64,000 nt of DNA from assembly GCA_050944455.1 (NCBI GenBank), contig JBMNRC010000012.1, positions 20,446-84,445 on the forward strand. The letters run 5' to 3'. Shown here piece by piece: positions 8,275 to 16,911 of this stretch. The notes below the pieces were generated by a model. That model did not search any database. It was not told where the DNA came from and saw nothing but the letters and a program-made list of their open reading frames with translations. Source of the DNA: Anthropogastromicrobium sp050944455 (GTDB taxonomy: Bacteria > Bacillota > Clostridia > Lachnospirales > Lachnospiraceae). The translations under genes and the position numbers were made by a program. The first letter of the stretch is position 1. Every line of letters starts with the position of its first letter.

Positions 8275-9414
8275 ATGAAACTGATCAAGGACATTGCGGT
8301 TTACACGGGAAACGGAGTGATTAAACAGGGTTACGTGCGCTTCGGCCGCACTATCGCCGACGTCGGCCCGATGCGCCGTTTCAGCCCGGAGGATTCCGAC
8401 GAGGCCGTCGAAACCGGGGCCTCGGCTGTGATTCCCGGGTTTATCGACGTACACAGCCACGGCGCCTACGGTTACGACGCGATGGACGCCTCGCCGGAGG
8501 AAATCTGCCGGATGGTCCGCCGCGTCACGGCCAGGGAAGGCGTGACTTCCTTCTTCTGCACGACTATGACCCAGACGGAGGAGGCCATCGCGTCCGCCAT
8601 GAAAAATATCGCGGCGGCGGCCGAAATGAACCCGGTGATCCAGGGCATCCATCTGGAGGGGCCCTTCATCTCCCCGGAATTCCGCGGCGCCCAGATGGCT
8701 TCCTGCATCCGCAGGCCGGACACTGAGCTGCTCGGCCGCCTGAACGAACTTTCCGGGAACCGGATCCGCGTTGTCACTTACGCGCCGGAGGAGGCAGACC
8801 CCGCCTTCGAGGAATGGTGCGCCGCCCGCCGGATCGTGCTGTCGGCTGGGCATTCCAACGCCCACTACGCGGAGCTGAAAAACAGTCTCGCCTCCCACAT
8901 CACGCATCTCTACAACGCGCAGCGCGGGCTTAAGCACCGGGAACCCGGCGTCACGGGCTACGGCCTTCTCACGGAGGGGGTCACCTGCGAACTGATCTGC
9001 GACGGCATTCACATCATGCCGGAGATGATCGACCTGGCCTACCGCCTCAAGGGCAGCCGAGGCATCGAGCTGATCACGGATTCCATGCGCGCCAAGGGAC
9101 TCCCCGACGGCGTGAGCGAGCTGGGCGGGCAGACCGTCTATGTCTCCGGGAAACGCGCGACGCTGGCCGACGGGACCATCGCGGGCTCCGTGCTTCCCTA
9201 CATTGACGCCTTCCGCAACATCCAGAAATTCACGTCCGCCACGATGGAGGACGCTGTACGCATGACTTCCGGCAACCAGGCGGCAGAATTCGGCCTGTCG
9301 GCAAAAGGCGCCATCGCCGTCGGAAAGGACGCGGACATGGTGCTCCTCACCGACAGCCTGGAGATCGACTCCGTCTACTCCCTCGGCGAGAAGGCATCAG
9401 ACCCGGAGGACTGA
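8275..9414 (+). CDS. nagA: N-acetylglucosamine-6-phosphate deacetylase
   Basis: 379 residues, amidohydrolase (TIM-barrel) superfamily. It removes acetate from GlcNAc-6-P to give glucosamine-6-P, feeding amino-sugar catabolism or wall precursor recycling. Visible motifs: PGFIDVHSHGAYG (first metal site), the GIHLEGPFISPEFRGAQ block with the metal-binding Glu, the metal His in LSAGHSNA and in THLYNA, CDGIHI, and the catalytic Asp in LITDSM. The ATG is preceded by GGAGGTG. It is alone here: nagB and a GlcNAc transporter are not adjacent. A long terminator follows. Confidence 0.93.
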   Translation: MKLIKDIAVYTGNGVIKQGYVRFGRTIADVGPMRRFSPEDSDEAVETGASAVIPGFIDVHSHGAYGYDAMDASPEEICRMVRRVTAREGVTSFFCTTMTQTEEAIASAMKNIAAAAEMNPVIQGIHLEGPFISPEFRGAQMASCIRRPDTELLGRLNELSGNRIRVVTYAPEEADPAFEEWCAARRIVLSAGHSNAHYAELKNSLASHITHLYNAQRGLKHREPGVTGYGLLTEGVTCELICDGIHIMPEMIDLAYRLKGSRGIELITDSMRAKGLPDGVSELGGQTVYVSGKRATLADGTIAGSVLPYIDAFRNIQKFTSATMEDAVRMTSGNQAAEFGLSAKGAIAVGKDADMVLLTDSLEIDSVYSLGEKASDPED

Positions 9415-9515
9415 GTTTTCCCCTCCCCATATCCATCTGCCAAAAGTACGATAATACGCCCCAAGCCGGGTACCGCAGACAGGACGGGAGCGAATCGCAT
9501 GGTGTACCAGAACGA

Positions 9516-9562
9516 GCCGGAGGCGCTCCAGAATTTTGTTTCTGGAGCGCCTCCGGCTTTAT
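9516..9562 (+). terminator. Terminator after nagA
   Basis: A perfect 16-bp stem GCCGGAGGCGCTCCAG (9516-9531) with its complement (9542-9557), a 10-nt loop and a T-rich tail (TTTATCTTTT). Confidence 0.85.
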
Positions 9563-9674
9563 CTTTTCTGACTCTGTATGTTTACATTCTCTCCTGCTGT
9601 GCGCGGTGTCCGGCGGAAAAGCCGTTTCAGGCGCTATCTGCAAATAGTCCTGACCGCCATTGCTCTGATCAGGC

Positions 9675-11081
9675 TCAGCCGCAGAGCCGGATGATCGCGT
9701 CCGCGAAAATCTGCACGGACTTCATCATCTGGCTGATCAGCACGAATTCATCCGGCCCGTGCATGTGGTTGTCCACCGCGGGGTCCGCGCATCCGCATGC
9801 GACGCCGTTTTCGATTTCATGCACATAGGTGCCTCCGCCGATCGCCGAAGGCTCCTCCTTTTTCCCGGAGAATTTCCCCACGGAAGCCAGAAGGGTGGAA
9901 ACCAGCAAGGAGTCTTTCGGGACGTAATGCGGCGGCGTCATCGGAACATCCGCGGGAACGAATCCCGCTTCTCTGAGATGTTTCTTTACCACATCGCCCG
10001 TATTCTCCTCATTGGCGGAAATGCAGGCGCGGCAGTCGAACGTTCCGCTTACGTTTTTCTCATTCAGGTGAAGGATGTTGAGGGAGAGCGTCAGCTTTCC
10101 GGAAATCTCATCCTCCCTCGCGACGCCGATCCCCCCGCCAAGATAATCGCCGTGCGGGAACAGGCGGCTCAGGGACCTGATACAGGAAGTCGAGGCGCAG
10201 TCCGCGAGCGGAAGGGACGCCAGCAGCGCCAGCAGCGCGGTCAGCGCGTTGTTTCCGGTTTCCGGGTAAGCCGCGTGAGCCTGCGTTCCCTGGACATGAA
10301 GTTCAAGGCCCTGCTCTGTCTTCTTCACGGCAGCCTGCGTCTTCGTGCTCTCCTCCGCCTTCTCGAGGTACGGCCTGATCTGGTCCTCCGTCATCCCGGC
10401 CACAACCGCCTGGGATTTCGCCGGAACCACGTTGGATTTCACGCCGCAGTCAAGGGAAATCACGCGGGGAAGGGCGTCTGACCCGTCCATCTCGCCGGTG
10501 AAAGATTCCTCCAGCCTTCCCTTCTCCAGGTAGATCAGCGGGAAATCCGCGTCGGGGGAAACCGACATCGGCGCGTGTTCCTTATGGGCGAAATAATAGG
10601 CGATATCCCCGCTTCCGCATTCCTCGTCCGAGCCGAGAATCAGCCGCACGTTCTTCTTCAGGGGAACGCCAAGTTCCCTGACCGCCCGCATGGCGTACAT
10701 CGTCGCGACCGCCGGTCCCTTGTCATCCGAGGTTCCCCGGCCGAAGATTCTGTCCCCCTGCACCAGCGGCTCAAAGGGCCTGGTGACGGTCCACCCGTCG
10801 CCGGCCGGGACCACGTCCAGATGGCACAAAAAATCCACCTGCAGCGGCTTATCGTTCAGCAGGGTGTCGACGCAGTAGTTATCGACATTGTTCGGGACGA
10901 AACCGTTTTTCTCAAGCACTTTCATTCCCGCGTCCAGTCCCGCGGCGGGGCCGGCTCCGAAGGGCTTTCCCTCCTCCGCTGTTCCGCGCTCGCTGTCCAC
11001 GCGGCAGAGCGCGCAGATATCGTCAATCATCTCCTGCCTGTGCTCATTCACCCAGGCCCGGATCTGCTCCGTGTAATCCAT
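9675..11081 (-). CDS. pepV: PepV-type M20 dipeptidase
   Basis: 468 residues, a cytoplasmic zinc peptidase that splits dipeptides after peptide import. Family features: metal His in CHLDVVPAGDGW, bridging Asp in GRGTSDDKGP, catalytic and metal Glu pair in GSDEECGSGD, and the late HEIENG block. A lid domain lies between. Length and the DDKGP/DEECGSGD pattern fit the PepV/Sapep subfamily rather than succinyl-diaminopimelate desuccinylase. The ATG follows an AGGAGGAG stretch. It is convergent with nagA and monocistronic, with the mgtE terminator just upstream of it. Confidence 0.9.
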   Translation of the reverse strand: MDYTEQIRAWVNEHRQEMIDDICALCRVDSERGTAEEGKPFGAGPAAGLDAGMKVLEKNGFVPNNVDNYCVDTLLNDKPLQVDFLCHLDVVPAGDGWTVTRPFEPLVQGDRIFGRGTSDDKGPAVATMYAMRAVRELGVPLKKNVRLILGSDEECGSGDIAYYFAHKEHAPMSVSPDADFPLIYLEKGRLEESFTGEMDGSDALPRVISLDCGVKSNVVPAKSQAVVAGMTEDQIRPYLEKAEESTKTQAAVKKTEQGLELHVQGTQAHAAYPETGNNALTALLALLASLPLADCASTSCIRSLSRLFPHGDYLGGGIGVAREDEISGKLTLSLNILHLNEKNVSGTFDCRACISANEENTGDVVKKHLREAGFVPADVPMTPPHYVPKDSLLVSTLLASVGKFSGKKEEPSAIGGGTYVHEIENGVACGCADPAVDNHMHGPDEFVLISQMMKSVQIFADAIIRLCG

Positions 11082-11194
11082 CTCTTTCCTGTTCTCCTCC
11101 TATCCTATAGTCAGGGGATCGGCAGCCCGGCAGCCAGCCGTGCTCTGCATCCCTCATTGCTCACAGAATAAAGTTATAACAAAGTTGTTGTATA

Positions 11195-11221
11195 GAAAGC
11201 CCGGCTGAACGCCGGGCTTTC
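11195..11221 (-). terminator. Terminator after mgtE
   Basis: An 11-bp stem GAAAGCCCGGC/GCCGGGCTTTC with a 5-nt loop, 50 bp past the mgtE stop. The tail is weak (TATACAAC), so termination efficiency is uncertain. Confidence 0.6.
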
Positions 11222-11271
11222 TTCAGCGGGCCTGATTTCCGCCCGCATTCCGCCTTCAGCTGGTCAGGTTC

Positions 11272-12990
11272 TCAGCCGTGCAGGTTCAGGACCTGGATCA
11301 GGAAGAAATACACGAGGCTGTAGTAGGAAATCACCGCAGTCAGGTCGTTCAGGGTTGTAATCAGCGGTCCGGAAGCCGCTGCCGGGTCCAGCTTCATCTT
11401 TTTGAAGAGAACCGGAACGCCCGCGCCGGCGAAACCGGAAATGGTCATCGCCAGGACCAGCGCCGCGCCGATGCAGCCTGAAACCGCGAAACCGAACAGC
11501 GGCGTGTGGTCCAGAAGCAGCCACACGTAGAACCCGATGACCACGAAAGCCGCGCCTCCGATAATCAGGCCGTTCATCAGCCCGACTCTCGTTTCCTTCC
11601 AGATAAACTGCCAGGTTTTCTTCGCGTCCAGATTTCCGTCCGTCAGGATGCGGATGGTGACCGCCAGGGACTGGGTACCGACATTGCCGGCCATATCCAG
11701 AATCAGCGACTGGAAGAAAACCACCGTCGTCAGCTGGGCGACGACCTCCTCGAACAGTGTCACCACCGACGAGACGATCAGTCCGAGGAACAGCAGGATG
11801 ACCAGCCACGGCAGACGCTTTTTGATACTCTGCAGAATCGGCTCGTGAAGATCCTCCTCCGTGGCAAGGCCGGCCAGTTTTGCGTAATCCTCACCCATTT
11901 CCTCGTCGACGACCTCGACGACGTCCTGGGAAGTGATGACGCCGAGCAGCTTGTTGTTTTCATCCAGGACAGGAATGGAGTCCTCGGAATAATCCTTCAG
12001 CTGCTCAATGCAGTCTTCTATTCTCTCCTGCCCGTAGACGTACGGGTAGGAAGTGGTTATCAGGTCGGTGAGAGGCGTTCCCTCCCGGGCGGTGATCAGG
12101 TCCTTGAGGTCGATCGCGCCGGCGAAGATCCCGTCGGAGTCCAGCACATACAGGGTGGAAATGTTGTCGTTTTCCGCCGCCTGCGCGACCAGCTCGCGCA
12201 TGGCCTGCTTGATCGTGAGCCCCAGCCGGATGTGAATGTAGTTGGTGCTCATGCGGCTTCCGATCTGGTCCTCGTCGAAAGATGACACCAGGGCGATGTC
12301 CCGCCTGGATTCGTCATCGATCAGGTCGATCAGGAGGCTGCGCTCTGTCTTGTCGATGGAGCGGAGCAGATCAACCGCCTCATCCGCGTCCATCTTCGAG
12401 ATCAGGTCTACCTTTTTCCTGCCCGGCAGCTCATTGAAATACACCGCCCGGTCATCCTCGATATATTCGAATACATCCGACAGCTTGTCGTTGTCGATCA
12501 CGCGGTAAAGCTTTTTGCGCTCTTCCGGCGTCAGCAGCGTGAGCGCCTCGGCGATATCGTTCTCATGGTAATCTTCCAGCCTGTCGCGGAGGGCTTTCGG
12601 GCTCAGGTTGCTGCGGATGATTCTGACCAGTTCCTTTTCGTAATCCGGGTGTTCCGGAGTCTCCTCCTCCGGTTCGTCCTGGCCGCCGTTCTGTTTCTCC
12701 GGCTTCCCCGCACCGGCTTCTCCGCTGTCCGCGGAGATTTCCTCCTCCAGTTTCTTTTCGTCATCCAGCGGGATTTCCTCTCCCGCCTCTTCCCCGGCAA
12801 GATTTGCCGGTCCGTCCGCCCGGCTGCCCGTTTCTGCAGCCTTCGGCTCAGCATCTGTATTGCCGGAAATATTCACGGCAGGCTCCGCATCCGCGCCGCT
12901 CTGATGGTTATGCGCGGCGCCGGCCGTCTTCCCGGTCTCCCCGGCCGGTGCTGATATCGGTTCTTTCAGCTCTTCCTTTTCGCTGTCCAT
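11272..12990 (-). CDS. mgtE: MgtE-type magnesium transporter
   Basis: 572 residues. It forms a dimeric Mg2+ channel gated by its cytoplasmic Mg2+-sensing domain. Order of domains: an acidic low-complexity extension (about 1-115) not found in typical MgtE of about 450 residues; the superhelical N domain (about 125-250, with EALTLLTPEERKKLYRVI); two CBS modules (about 250-390, ending LLGVITSQDVVEVVDEE); and five membrane segments (about 395-572) starting RLPWLVILLFLGLI and including DMAGNVGTQSLAV and FAGAGVP. The ATG at 12990 follows GGAGAAACCAGTG; a GTG one codon earlier is also open. It is expressed from a long leader (see 12991-13375) that probably senses something. Confidence 0.95.
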   Translation of the reverse strand: MDSEKEELKEPISAPAGETGKTAGAAHNHQSGADAEPAVNISGNTDAEPKAAETGSRADGPANLAGEEAGEEIPLDDEKKLEEEISADSGEAGAGKPEKQNGGQDEPEEETPEHPDYEKELVRIIRSNLSPKALRDRLEDYHENDIAEALTLLTPEERKKLYRVIDNDKLSDVFEYIEDDRAVYFNELPGRKKVDLISKMDADEAVDLLRSIDKTERSLLIDLIDDESRRDIALVSSFDEDQIGSRMSTNYIHIRLGLTIKQAMRELVAQAAENDNISTLYVLDSDGIFAGAIDLKDLITAREGTPLTDLITTSYPYVYGQERIEDCIEQLKDYSEDSIPVLDENNKLLGVITSQDVVEVVDEEMGEDYAKLAGLATEEDLHEPILQSIKKRLPWLVILLFLGLIVSSVVTLFEEVVAQLTTVVFFQSLILDMAGNVGTQSLAVTIRILTDGNLDAKKTWQFIWKETRVGLMNGLIIGGAAFVVIGFYVWLLLDHTPLFGFAVSGCIGAALVLAMTISGFAGAGVPVLFKKMKLDPAAASGPLITTLNDLTAVISYYSLVYFFLIQVLNLHG

Positions 12991-13375
12991 CACTGGTTTC
13001 TCCCTTTCTGCCCGCCCGAACGGGCTTATTCTGCCTCTGCGGCGCGGATATCTCCCGCGCGGCAGTCAGTCCCGGGAACACGGAATGGCAATAAAAAATA
13101 CCATTCCCCGCAGACTGAACCAGCGGACAATGGCATGATGAACCGGGATGAAACACTTTTTCCCGTCCGTTCTGCCGCGAAAGGCAAAACGGCACGCGAG
13201 CGAAAAAACACTGCCGTCTTCTGTTACGCAGCAAAATGAGAAAACCGGACGAGCCTGGCTGTTCGGCTTTCGTTCAGACACCGTTGTCCACTACTTCGTC
13301 CGCAGCTGTCTCCGCCGTCCATTTTCTCACCTCTCTTATCCTGATTTCGGAAAGCGCCGGATGGCCTTTCCGCAC
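12991..13375 (-). promoter_or_regulatory. Long structured 5' leader of mgtE
   Basis: From the predicted promoter, mgtE mRNA would carry about 385 nt before the ATG. The leader contains a small ORF, a CGGACGA...TCGTCCG long-range stem, an ACGGCA...TGCCGT hairpin followed by TTT (around 13180-13218), a CGGGA...TCCCG hairpin and a GGAATGG...CCATTCC hairpin (13080-13106). I could not match it to the M-box (ykoK) or ydaO consensus. A magnesium-responsive or other attenuator is an inference from length, structure and the downstream gene. Confidence 0.45.
13224..13322 (-). CDS. Possible 32-residue leader peptide upstream of mgtE
   Basis: An ATG at 13322 is preceded by AGAGGTGAG and opens a 32-codon frame ending TAA at 13224. 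The peptide begins MDGGDSCGRSSG and has two cysteines and several arginines. It sits about 50 nt after the predicted mgtE transcription start. Codon use (CGA, AGT, AGT) differs from the neighbouring genes, so it may be untranslated or a regulatory uORF. I recognise no family. Confidence 0.3.
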   Translation of the reverse strand: MDGGDSCGRSSGQRCLNESRTARLVRFSHFAA

Positions 13376-13380
13376 GCTAA

Positions 13381-13409
13381 ACTGTAGCATAACCCGCCGC
13401 CCGTGTCAA
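13381..13409 (-). promoter_or_regulatory. mgtE promoter
   Basis: TTGACA (13409..13404), 17 bp, TACAGT (13386..13381). This is the only strong promoter seen between the Nudix gene and mgtE. Confidence 0.65.
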
Positions 13410-13588
13410 TCCGGAAAAGCCCTCGGATGCGCGGTTTGCGCGGGTTTTCCACCGGGGGCGGCACGATTTTGCATAATTTTTACACTCCCTGTTCACCTGA
13501 TTTTCCGGGCGCGTCACGGAAGATTGCTTATGCCGGTCAATCCGGAGATTGACGGAGCTGATTTCCGGGTGCCGCCGCGGGAGATTCC

Positions 13589-14113
13589 TCACCGGAAAAC
13601 TTCGCGGATGCTGCTGTAGTGAAGGAAGATTCCCTGTTCCGCCAGCTGCCTGATTTCCTCAGCGGTCGCCGCCCTGAAACCGATCGACTCGTCTGCCTGA
13701 AGCGTGATATCCGCGTCCGAGAAATCCCGTTGGAAACGGTAGACGTCCACGAAATAATTGTCCCCTTCCTCCGGGTTATCCCTGCGGTAGGTCAGCGCCA
13801 GCTCGCAGGGGCATCCTGTCAGGTCCAGCCCGGTTTCCTCCCGGACTTCCCTCAGGACGGCCTGCCGGGACGTCTCCCCGGCCTGCACGCCTCCACCGGG
13901 GATTTCCCACCATCCGCCGGCCCAGGCCTTGCTCCGGATTCTCTGCGTAATCAGGATTTTCCCGTCGGGCCGGACGATTTCCGCCAGCACCGTCAGGTGA
14001 TAATCCCCGTTTTTCATGTGCCAGTCGTTGCGGAACATCGTACGCCCTGTCAGCCGTTTATGGCTGTCATAGATATCCCAGCGTTCCTGCTTTCTGTCAC
14101 TGTTTCCTGCCAT
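13589..14113 (-). CDS. Nudix hydrolase
   Basis: 174 residues. The full Nudix box G-x5-E-x7-REUxEExGU is present (GGGVQAGETSRQAVLREV followed by REETGLDL), which binds divalent metal and cleaves a nucleoside diphosphate linked to another group. The N-terminal WDIYD and TGRT(M) elements resemble the isopentenyl-diphosphate isomerase-like / YfcD-type Nudix subgroup (WDIYDxxxxxTGR). The exact substrate cannot be inferred. The ATG follows GGAAGGA. It lies about 200 bp downstream of the alpha-galactosidase gene, on the same strand. Confidence 0.85.
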   Translation of the reverse strand: MAGNSDRKQERWDIYDSHKRLTGRTMFRNDWHMKNGDYHLTVLAEIVRPDGKILITQRIRSKAWAGGWWEIPGGGVQAGETSRQAVLREVREETGLDLTGCPCELALTYRRDNPEEGDNYFVDVYRFQRDFSDADITLQADESIGFRAATAEEIRQLAEQGIFLHYSSIREVFR

Positions 14114-14318
14114 TCAATGTTTCCTTCCAGTCTCAGAGCCGCGGCGCAGCTGTCCTACGGCTTTGATTTTCCCTTTCCCGCACCGCCGCGAAGGGGAGCC
14201 GGTTGCTGTCTCCGCGGGTCCGCCGCTGGCAGCCTCCGGCACAGCCGGGCCGCAATGCTCCCCAATGCGCGGGGCCCGCTTTGCGCCTCAGGCCGGCTGT
14301 ACGTACGCGCGCAGCCTG

Positions 14319-16454
14319 TCAGGTTTCCACGAGCTCGAACAGCCTTGCCATGTTGTCCTTTTCCATAGTAACTTTGAGAATGCCGTTCGCGCGGTCCCAC
14401 GAAAACGGAATGTTGGATTCCTTCGGATACAGGCAGCTCACGGTCGGATCCTTGCCCGCCAGTTCCGGAATCTTCATCCTCAGCGTGTGGTTCATCCCGC
14501 TTCTCCTCCACACGGCAAGCAGCCGTTTCCTGCCCGAAGCGATTCCCAGGCATACCCATTCGTCATCGTAGAGGGAAAGGCCCTGCGGCCAGAACGGAAC
14601 GCCGGTCCGGATCATTCCGCGGATCTGCCGGTACACCTCAAGGCCCTCCCTGACCAGGCTGAATCGCCGCTCCGAAAGCTCCGCCAGATGGCCGCTCTGG
14701 TGGATGCGCAGAAGCATCGCGCTGACCATGTTGAAAATGACTTCCTCGTCGTCCCCTTCCCTGAGCGGGTAGGACCACACCGCGGCCTGCTCCGGCGTGC
14801 AGGCTGTCGGGACATTCGCCGCGATTGTCGCGTAATTGAGGTAGTTTTCGTTGTCGCTGGTGGACTGGATGCTGTATCTCGAGAGCATCGCGTAGTCCAT
14901 GCGCATGCCGCCCGAAGAACAGTTCTCGATCACCAGGTCCGGATATTTCGCGAAGATGCCGTCCAGCCATTCCAGATACGCGCGCTCATGCCCCAGCAGG
15001 CCGTCGCCCACGCTGCACGCGTCGAGCTCCGTGCCGATGCCCGGCTCGATGTTGTAGTCCATCTTGATATACCCGACGCCGTACTCCTGAACCAGGCGGT
15101 CGATCACCGACGTCGCGTAGGCCCTGACCTCAGGATTGCGGTAGTCCAGCTGATAGCGGCCGTTGTAGTACACTCTGCGGCCGTGGCGCATGAAAAACCA
15201 GTCGTCCGGAACTTCCGAGGCTTTTCTGCAGTGGACGCCCATCACCTCGAGTTCCAGCCACAGCCCGGGGATCATCCCTTTGCTGCGGATGTAGTCCGTC
15301 ACTTCCTTCACTCCGTTCGGGAAGCGTTTGCGGCTCTCCTGCCACTCGCCGACGTTGTCCCACCAGTTCCCGTCGGCGTACCAGCCGCAGTCGATCACGT
15401 AGTACTCGCAGCCGGCCTTTGCGGCGGCGTCGATCAGCGGGAGTTCCTTTGCCGTGGTCGGGTCGCCGAACAGGCAGTTCATATAGTCGTTGAAGATGAT
15501 GGGAAGATTCTCATCGTCCCGGTTCGGACGGCGGATCGCCCTGCGGTACAGGGTCATGGTATCCACCGCGTCCGTGAAATCTTTTCCGGTGACCGCCACC
15601 GCAACCGGAACCGTGGTGAACGAATCGCCCGGAGCCAGGTCCCTGAACCAGTGATTGTACAGCTCATTCGGCCCGCCGGCGGAGACATACGGGAATCCCA
15701 GGCGGTCGCCGATCTCCCAGTGCCAGGAACCGTTCTGCTCTATCTGCCACAGAAGGCCGAAGTTCGTCTGGTCGTCATACACCCAGCCCATCGGCAGGTA
15801 TTCCTTGGCGGACCAGTTTCCGGTATTCTCCACATGGACAAAATTGCTGGAATGGCGCACCCGCTGTTTCTGAACCGGGTCCATTCCGAGCTCCGCGAGC
15901 GTCTCGAAACGCCAGTTCACCTCGCGCTGCCAGCCGCTGTGCGGAAGCCCCACCTTCAGATAATCCTCAGGATGGTCCCCGCGGTTGTCCTTGCCGAGGC
16001 CTTCATAGTGGAAAGAAGTGATGTAATCCAGGGTCTGCGTCTCGCTCCCGCCGTTCTTCACGGTGTTCCAGAAGCGTGCGGCGCGGATTCCGTCATAAAA
16101 CTGGATAAAGGTGTCGAGAACCAGTCCCGTGCGCGCGTTGTGCTGATGAAACACAAGGCGGCGTCCTTTGTCGTTTCTCAGGTCATCCATGCCGTCATAG
16201 GCGAGATCTGTCCCCGGATATCTCCCGATCTCCTTGTTTCCCATCGGGTCATGGCGGACGTCATACCCGGACAGGCTTACCTCCGCAAGCAGAAAGCCCC
16301 GGGAAGTATCCACCCGGTCCAGATTCTCCGGCCTGAACGGCCTGGCGCCGAAATGAAAGAACTGCAGTCCCTTTTCCCCTCTGTCGGACAGAGTCATGAA
16401 AATTCCGTTTTCTTCAATATTGATCCATTTTCCGGTCTGTTCCGCTGTGCTCAT
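14319..16454 (-). CDS. GH36 alpha-galactosidase
   Basis: 711 residues, similar in length to RafA/AgaR-type enzymes. It hydrolyses terminal alpha-1,6-galactose from melibiose, raffinose-family sugars or galactomannan side chains by a retaining mechanism. An N-terminal beta-sandwich is followed by a TIM barrel. The nucleophile is the Asp in YIKMDYN (about residue 466) and the acid/base is the Asp in CSSGGMRMDYAM (about residue 520). The WYADGNWW and GLWLELEVMG blocks fit the substrate pocket. No signal peptide is seen, so it should act on imported oligosaccharides. The ATG follows AGGAGGG. It closes the carbohydrate locus, 178 bp after the acylphosphatase gene, and may share its transcript. Confidence 0.92.
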   Translation of the reverse strand: MSTAEQTGKWINIEENGIFMTLSDRGEKGLQFFHFGARPFRPENLDRVDTSRGFLLAEVSLSGYDVRHDPMGNKEIGRYPGTDLAYDGMDDLRNDKGRRLVFHQHNARTGLVLDTFIQFYDGIRAARFWNTVKNGGSETQTLDYITSFHYEGLGKDNRGDHPEDYLKVGLPHSGWQREVNWRFETLAELGMDPVQKQRVRHSSNFVHVENTGNWSAKEYLPMGWVYDDQTNFGLLWQIEQNGSWHWEIGDRLGFPYVSAGGPNELYNHWFRDLAPGDSFTTVPVAVAVTGKDFTDAVDTMTLYRRAIRRPNRDDENLPIIFNDYMNCLFGDPTTAKELPLIDAAAKAGCEYYVIDCGWYADGNWWDNVGEWQESRKRFPNGVKEVTDYIRSKGMIPGLWLELEVMGVHCRKASEVPDDWFFMRHGRRVYYNGRYQLDYRNPEVRAYATSVIDRLVQEYGVGYIKMDYNIEPGIGTELDACSVGDGLLGHERAYLEWLDGIFAKYPDLVIENCSSGGMRMDYAMLSRYSIQSTSDNENYLNYATIAANVPTACTPEQAAVWSYPLREGDDEEVIFNMVSAMLLRIHQSGHLAELSERRFSLVREGLEVYRQIRGMIRTGVPFWPQGLSLYDDEWVCLGIASGRKRLLAVWRRSGMNHTLRMKIPELAGKDPTVSCLYPKESNIPFSWDRANGILKVTMEKDNMARLFELVET

Positions 16455-16632
16455 CTTTTCCCTCCTGCCTAGGCGGCGCGGCGCGTTTTCGCGGCGCCGG
16501 CCCGGGCTGTCGCTGTGCTCATTCCCACCGCCAGCCGGTTCCGCGGCCCGCGGGCCGCCGAAAGCCGGTATCCGGCCCGTTCACGCTGCGCTGCCGCACT
16601 TTGTTGTGCGGCGGCGCCTCAGTCAGCCTGCC

Positions 16633-16911
16633 TCAGCCGACAATCTCAAATCCGCTCTCGAAATCTTCCACCGGGATATCCGTGCTTTCCAGTCCCGTGA
16701 TCTCGATAAAGTGCTGGCGTCCGAGCTGTCTTTCCATCTCGGCGATATCCTCCGGCCGCCCCTGCACTTCCATCTCCACGGAGTCGTCCCACCGGTTTCT
16801 CACCCAACCCGTGAGATCCAGCGACCGGCAGATGTAGCGGGCCCTGTACCGGAAACCCACTCCCTGGACGGTGCCGTGAAAAACCAGGTGTCTTCGGACA
16901 GCATTTCTCAT
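16633..16911 (-). CDS. acyP: Acylphosphatase
   Basis: 92 residues, the usual size. It hydrolyses acyl phosphates such as acetyl phosphate or 1,3-bisphosphoglycerate. The signature GTVQGVGFRYRA carries the phosphate-binding Arg, and the catalytic Asn lies in LTGWVRN(R). Its ATG overlaps the stop codon of the DUF2264 gene by four bases (ATGA), so the two are translationally coupled. Why an acylphosphatase is coupled to a glycan-locus protein is not clear. Confidence 0.93.
   Translation of the reverse strand: MRNAVRRHLVFHGTVQGVGFRYRARYICRSLDLTGWVRNRWDDSVEMEVQGRPEDIAEMERQLGRQHFIEITGLESTDIPVEDFESGFEIVG

Noticed and set aside
12991..13375. M-box (ykoK) riboswitch upstream of mgtE
   Set aside because: The conserved GUUAGGUGAGGCUCCU start and later boxes could not be found; only a short GGTGAG match, which fits better as a ribosome binding site.
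14163..16472. A 769-codon plus-strand frame opposite the alpha-galactosidase gene
   Set aside because: Mirror of a clear GH36 gene; composition is His/Arg/Val-rich as typical for shadows of GC-rich genes.
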